A stretch of DNA of 6,203 nucleotides from Chloroflexota bacterium (GTDB taxonomy: Bacteria; Chloroflexota; Dehalococcoidia; Lucifugimonadales; UBA3495), in assembly GCA_022562335.1 (NCBI GenBank), contig JADFPM010000161.1:1-6203 (forward strand). Direction: 5' to 3'. The translations under genes were made by a program, and so were the position numbers. This document shows, piece by piece, positions 5,217 to 6,203 of the stretch (positions within the stretch are counted from its first letter, which is position 1; every line of letters starts with the position of its first letter). Under the pieces are notes generated by a model. The model was given only the letters and a program-made list of their open reading frames with translations, made no database searches and was not told where the DNA came from.

Positions 5217-6158
5217 ATGACCACGAAACATATCCCTACCGAAGAAGAAGTCCTGGCCGCATGGTCGGGCCTCGGCTATTACCGCCGCGCGCGGTCGCTC
5301 AAGCGCGCCGCCGATGCGATCGTCGACGAACATCGAGGCCGGCTCCCCAAAGAAATGGAACAACTGCGCGCGCTGCCCGGCTTCGGCGACTACACGGCCG
5401 CCGCCGTCGGTTCCATTGCCCTCCGCCTCCCCTTTGCCGCCGTCGACGGCAACGTCCGCCGCGTCACCGCTCGTCTCTTTGCCGTATCGAGCCGCGAGGG
5501 ACATCCAAGGCTCGCGGACCTCGCGTCGGCCCTTCTCGACCGGCGCCGCCCCGGCGATTGGAACCAGGCGATGATGGAGCTCGGCGCGACCCTCTGCACC
5601 CCGCGCGAGCCCCGATGCCCCGTCTGTCCACTGCGCCGTTACTGTGCGGCCCGCGAACTCGGAAAGGTCGAGAGCTTTCCCGAGCCCCGGCCGCAACCCC
5701 GAACCAAACACGTCGATGAAGTCGTCGTCGCCGTCATCCGGCGTGGCGTCCTTCTCCTCCTCCAGCGGGGCGACGGCGGATCCTTCTCACGGATGTGGGA
5801 ACTCCCTCGAATGGACACGCGCGAGGTCGGCAAACGCGACCTCACCCCCGAACGCGTTCTCGCCGAGCTGACCGGCCTCGAGGCCGCATCGTTCGCGCCC
5901 ATCGGCCGGACCGAATCGACGTTCACCCATCACCGCATCCGGACGCGCCTCTATCGCGCCGAGAGTCCGACGCCGGGACGCATCCGGCGTCCGCGGCACG
6001 TGGCGCACCGCTGGGTCAAGGCGCGAGACATGAATACCCTGGCGGCAAGCAAGGCCCAGAAAAAGCTATTCGCACTGCTTCGGGATACTCTGACGGGACG
6101 ACAAGCTTCTCCTCCTGCTGTCGTATCTCCTGCGCCGGATTCTCTTCGCCCCGGGTAG
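5217..6158 (+). CDS. mutY: N-terminally truncated A/G-specific adenine glycosylase (MutY)
   Basis: MutY removes adenine mispaired with 8-oxoguanine. This 313-residue ORF carries AWSGLGYYRRAR (15-26), the helix-hairpin-helix LPGFGDYTAAAVGSIA (53-68), catalytic Asp77 in VDGNVRRV, an iron-sulfur motif C127-x6-C134-x2-C137-x5-C143, and a NUDIX-like 8-oxoG-recognition domain (~166-288) with RGDGGSFSRMWELP and FTHHRIRTRLY. It lacks about 60 N-terminal residues present in full MutY, including the segment SE(I/V)MLQQTQV that holds the catalytic glutamate (Glu37 in E. coli), so it is probably inactive for base excision as read. The ATG has a strong AGGAG (5206-5210) six bases upstream that overlaps the halogenase stop. 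The first ~8 residues (MTTKHIPT) are not MutY-like. Leucine codons switch to mainly CTC here, unlike the preceding genes. It may be a recombined fragment attached to the start of another operon gene, or an assembly chimera. Confidence 0.85.
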   Translation: MTTKHIPTEEEVLAAWSGLGYYRRARSLKRAADAIVDEHRGRLPKEMEQLRALPGFGDYTAAAVGSIALRLPFAAVDGNVRRVTARLFAVSSREGHPRLADLASALLDRRRPGDWNQAMMELGATLCTPREPRCPVCPLRRYCAARELGKVESFPEPRPQPRTKHVDEVVVAVIRRGVLLLLQRGDGGSFSRMWELPRMDTREVGKRDLTPERVLAELTGLEAASFAPIGRTESTFTHHRIRTRLYRAESPTPGRIRRPRHVAHRWVKARDMNTLAASKAQKKLFALLRDTLTGRQASPPAVVSPAPDSLRPG

Positions 6159-6160
6159 CC

Positions 6161-6200
6161 AAAAAGTAAACGCCCGGCGGAGCGTTCACTCCGCCGGGCG
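6161..6200 (-). terminator. Rho-independent terminator for a convergent minus-strand gene
   Basis: CGCCCGGCGGAG (6171-6182) and CTCCGCCGGGCG (6189-6200) form a perfect 12-bp GC-rich stem with a six-base loop. On the minus strand the hairpin is followed by TTTACTTTTT (complement of 6161-6170), a good U-tract. On the + strand only CGG follows before the window ends, so a U-tract for the mutY transcript, which stops 12 bases before the hairpin, is not visible; it could still work in both directions if T residues lie beyond. The arrangement predicts a gene reading leftwards from beyond the right edge. Confidence 0.75.
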
Positions 6201-6203
6201 CGG

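Noticed and set aside
1..6203. CRISPR arrays, tRNA or rRNA genes, insertion sequences
   Set aside because: No regularly spaced repeats, tRNA-like cloverleaf sequence, rRNA signature or transposase was seen on reading the window.

Overview
The window is bacterial DNA of moderately high GC with tightly packed genes, all read on the + strand. No gene here fixes the taxonomy. An alpha/beta hydrolase beside a luciferase-type flavin oxidoreductase, plus a flavin-dependent halogenase, would suit an uncultivated environmental or host-associated lineage rich in flavin enzymes, such as SAR202-type Chloroflexota or Entotheonella-like Tectomicrobia. That placement is a low-confidence guess from gene content.

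Layout. Bases 162-965 encode an alpha/beta hydrolase. Bases 1116-2387 encode an LLM-class flavin-dependent oxidoreductase, with a candidate extended -10 promoter between the two. Bases 2388-3548 form a small island of stress or addiction genes: a HicB-like antitoxin pseudogene interrupted by an in-frame TAG (2544-2750), then an intact overlapping antitoxin/RelE-ParE toxin pair (2837-3359), then a non-coding leader with overlapping hairpin potential. Bases 3549-5207 encode a complete flavin-dependent halogenase that starts at TTG and has a C-terminal extension resembling a PqqD-type winged helix. Nine bases later, behind a strong ribosome binding site, an ORF (5217-6158) encodes most of the A/G-specific adenine glycosylase MutY but lacks its N-terminal ~60 residues, including the catalytic-glutamate region. 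The window ends in a strong hairpin whose U-tract lies on the minus strand, which implies a convergent gene just beyond the right edge.

How the genes may work together. The hydrolase and LLM oxidoreductase could act in sequence on one organic substrate, with oxygen insertion followed by ester or C-C hydrolysis; this is inference from family and adjacency. The halogenase probably makes a chlorinated or brominated aromatic metabolite, but no carrier protein, NRPS/PKS or flavin reductase is visible. The most suspicious place is the halogenase/MutY junction near 5235-5245. Codon choice switches there from CTG/TTG-leucine to CTC-leucine exactly where the truncated MutY homology begins, so it is either a real recombination scar or an assembly chimera.
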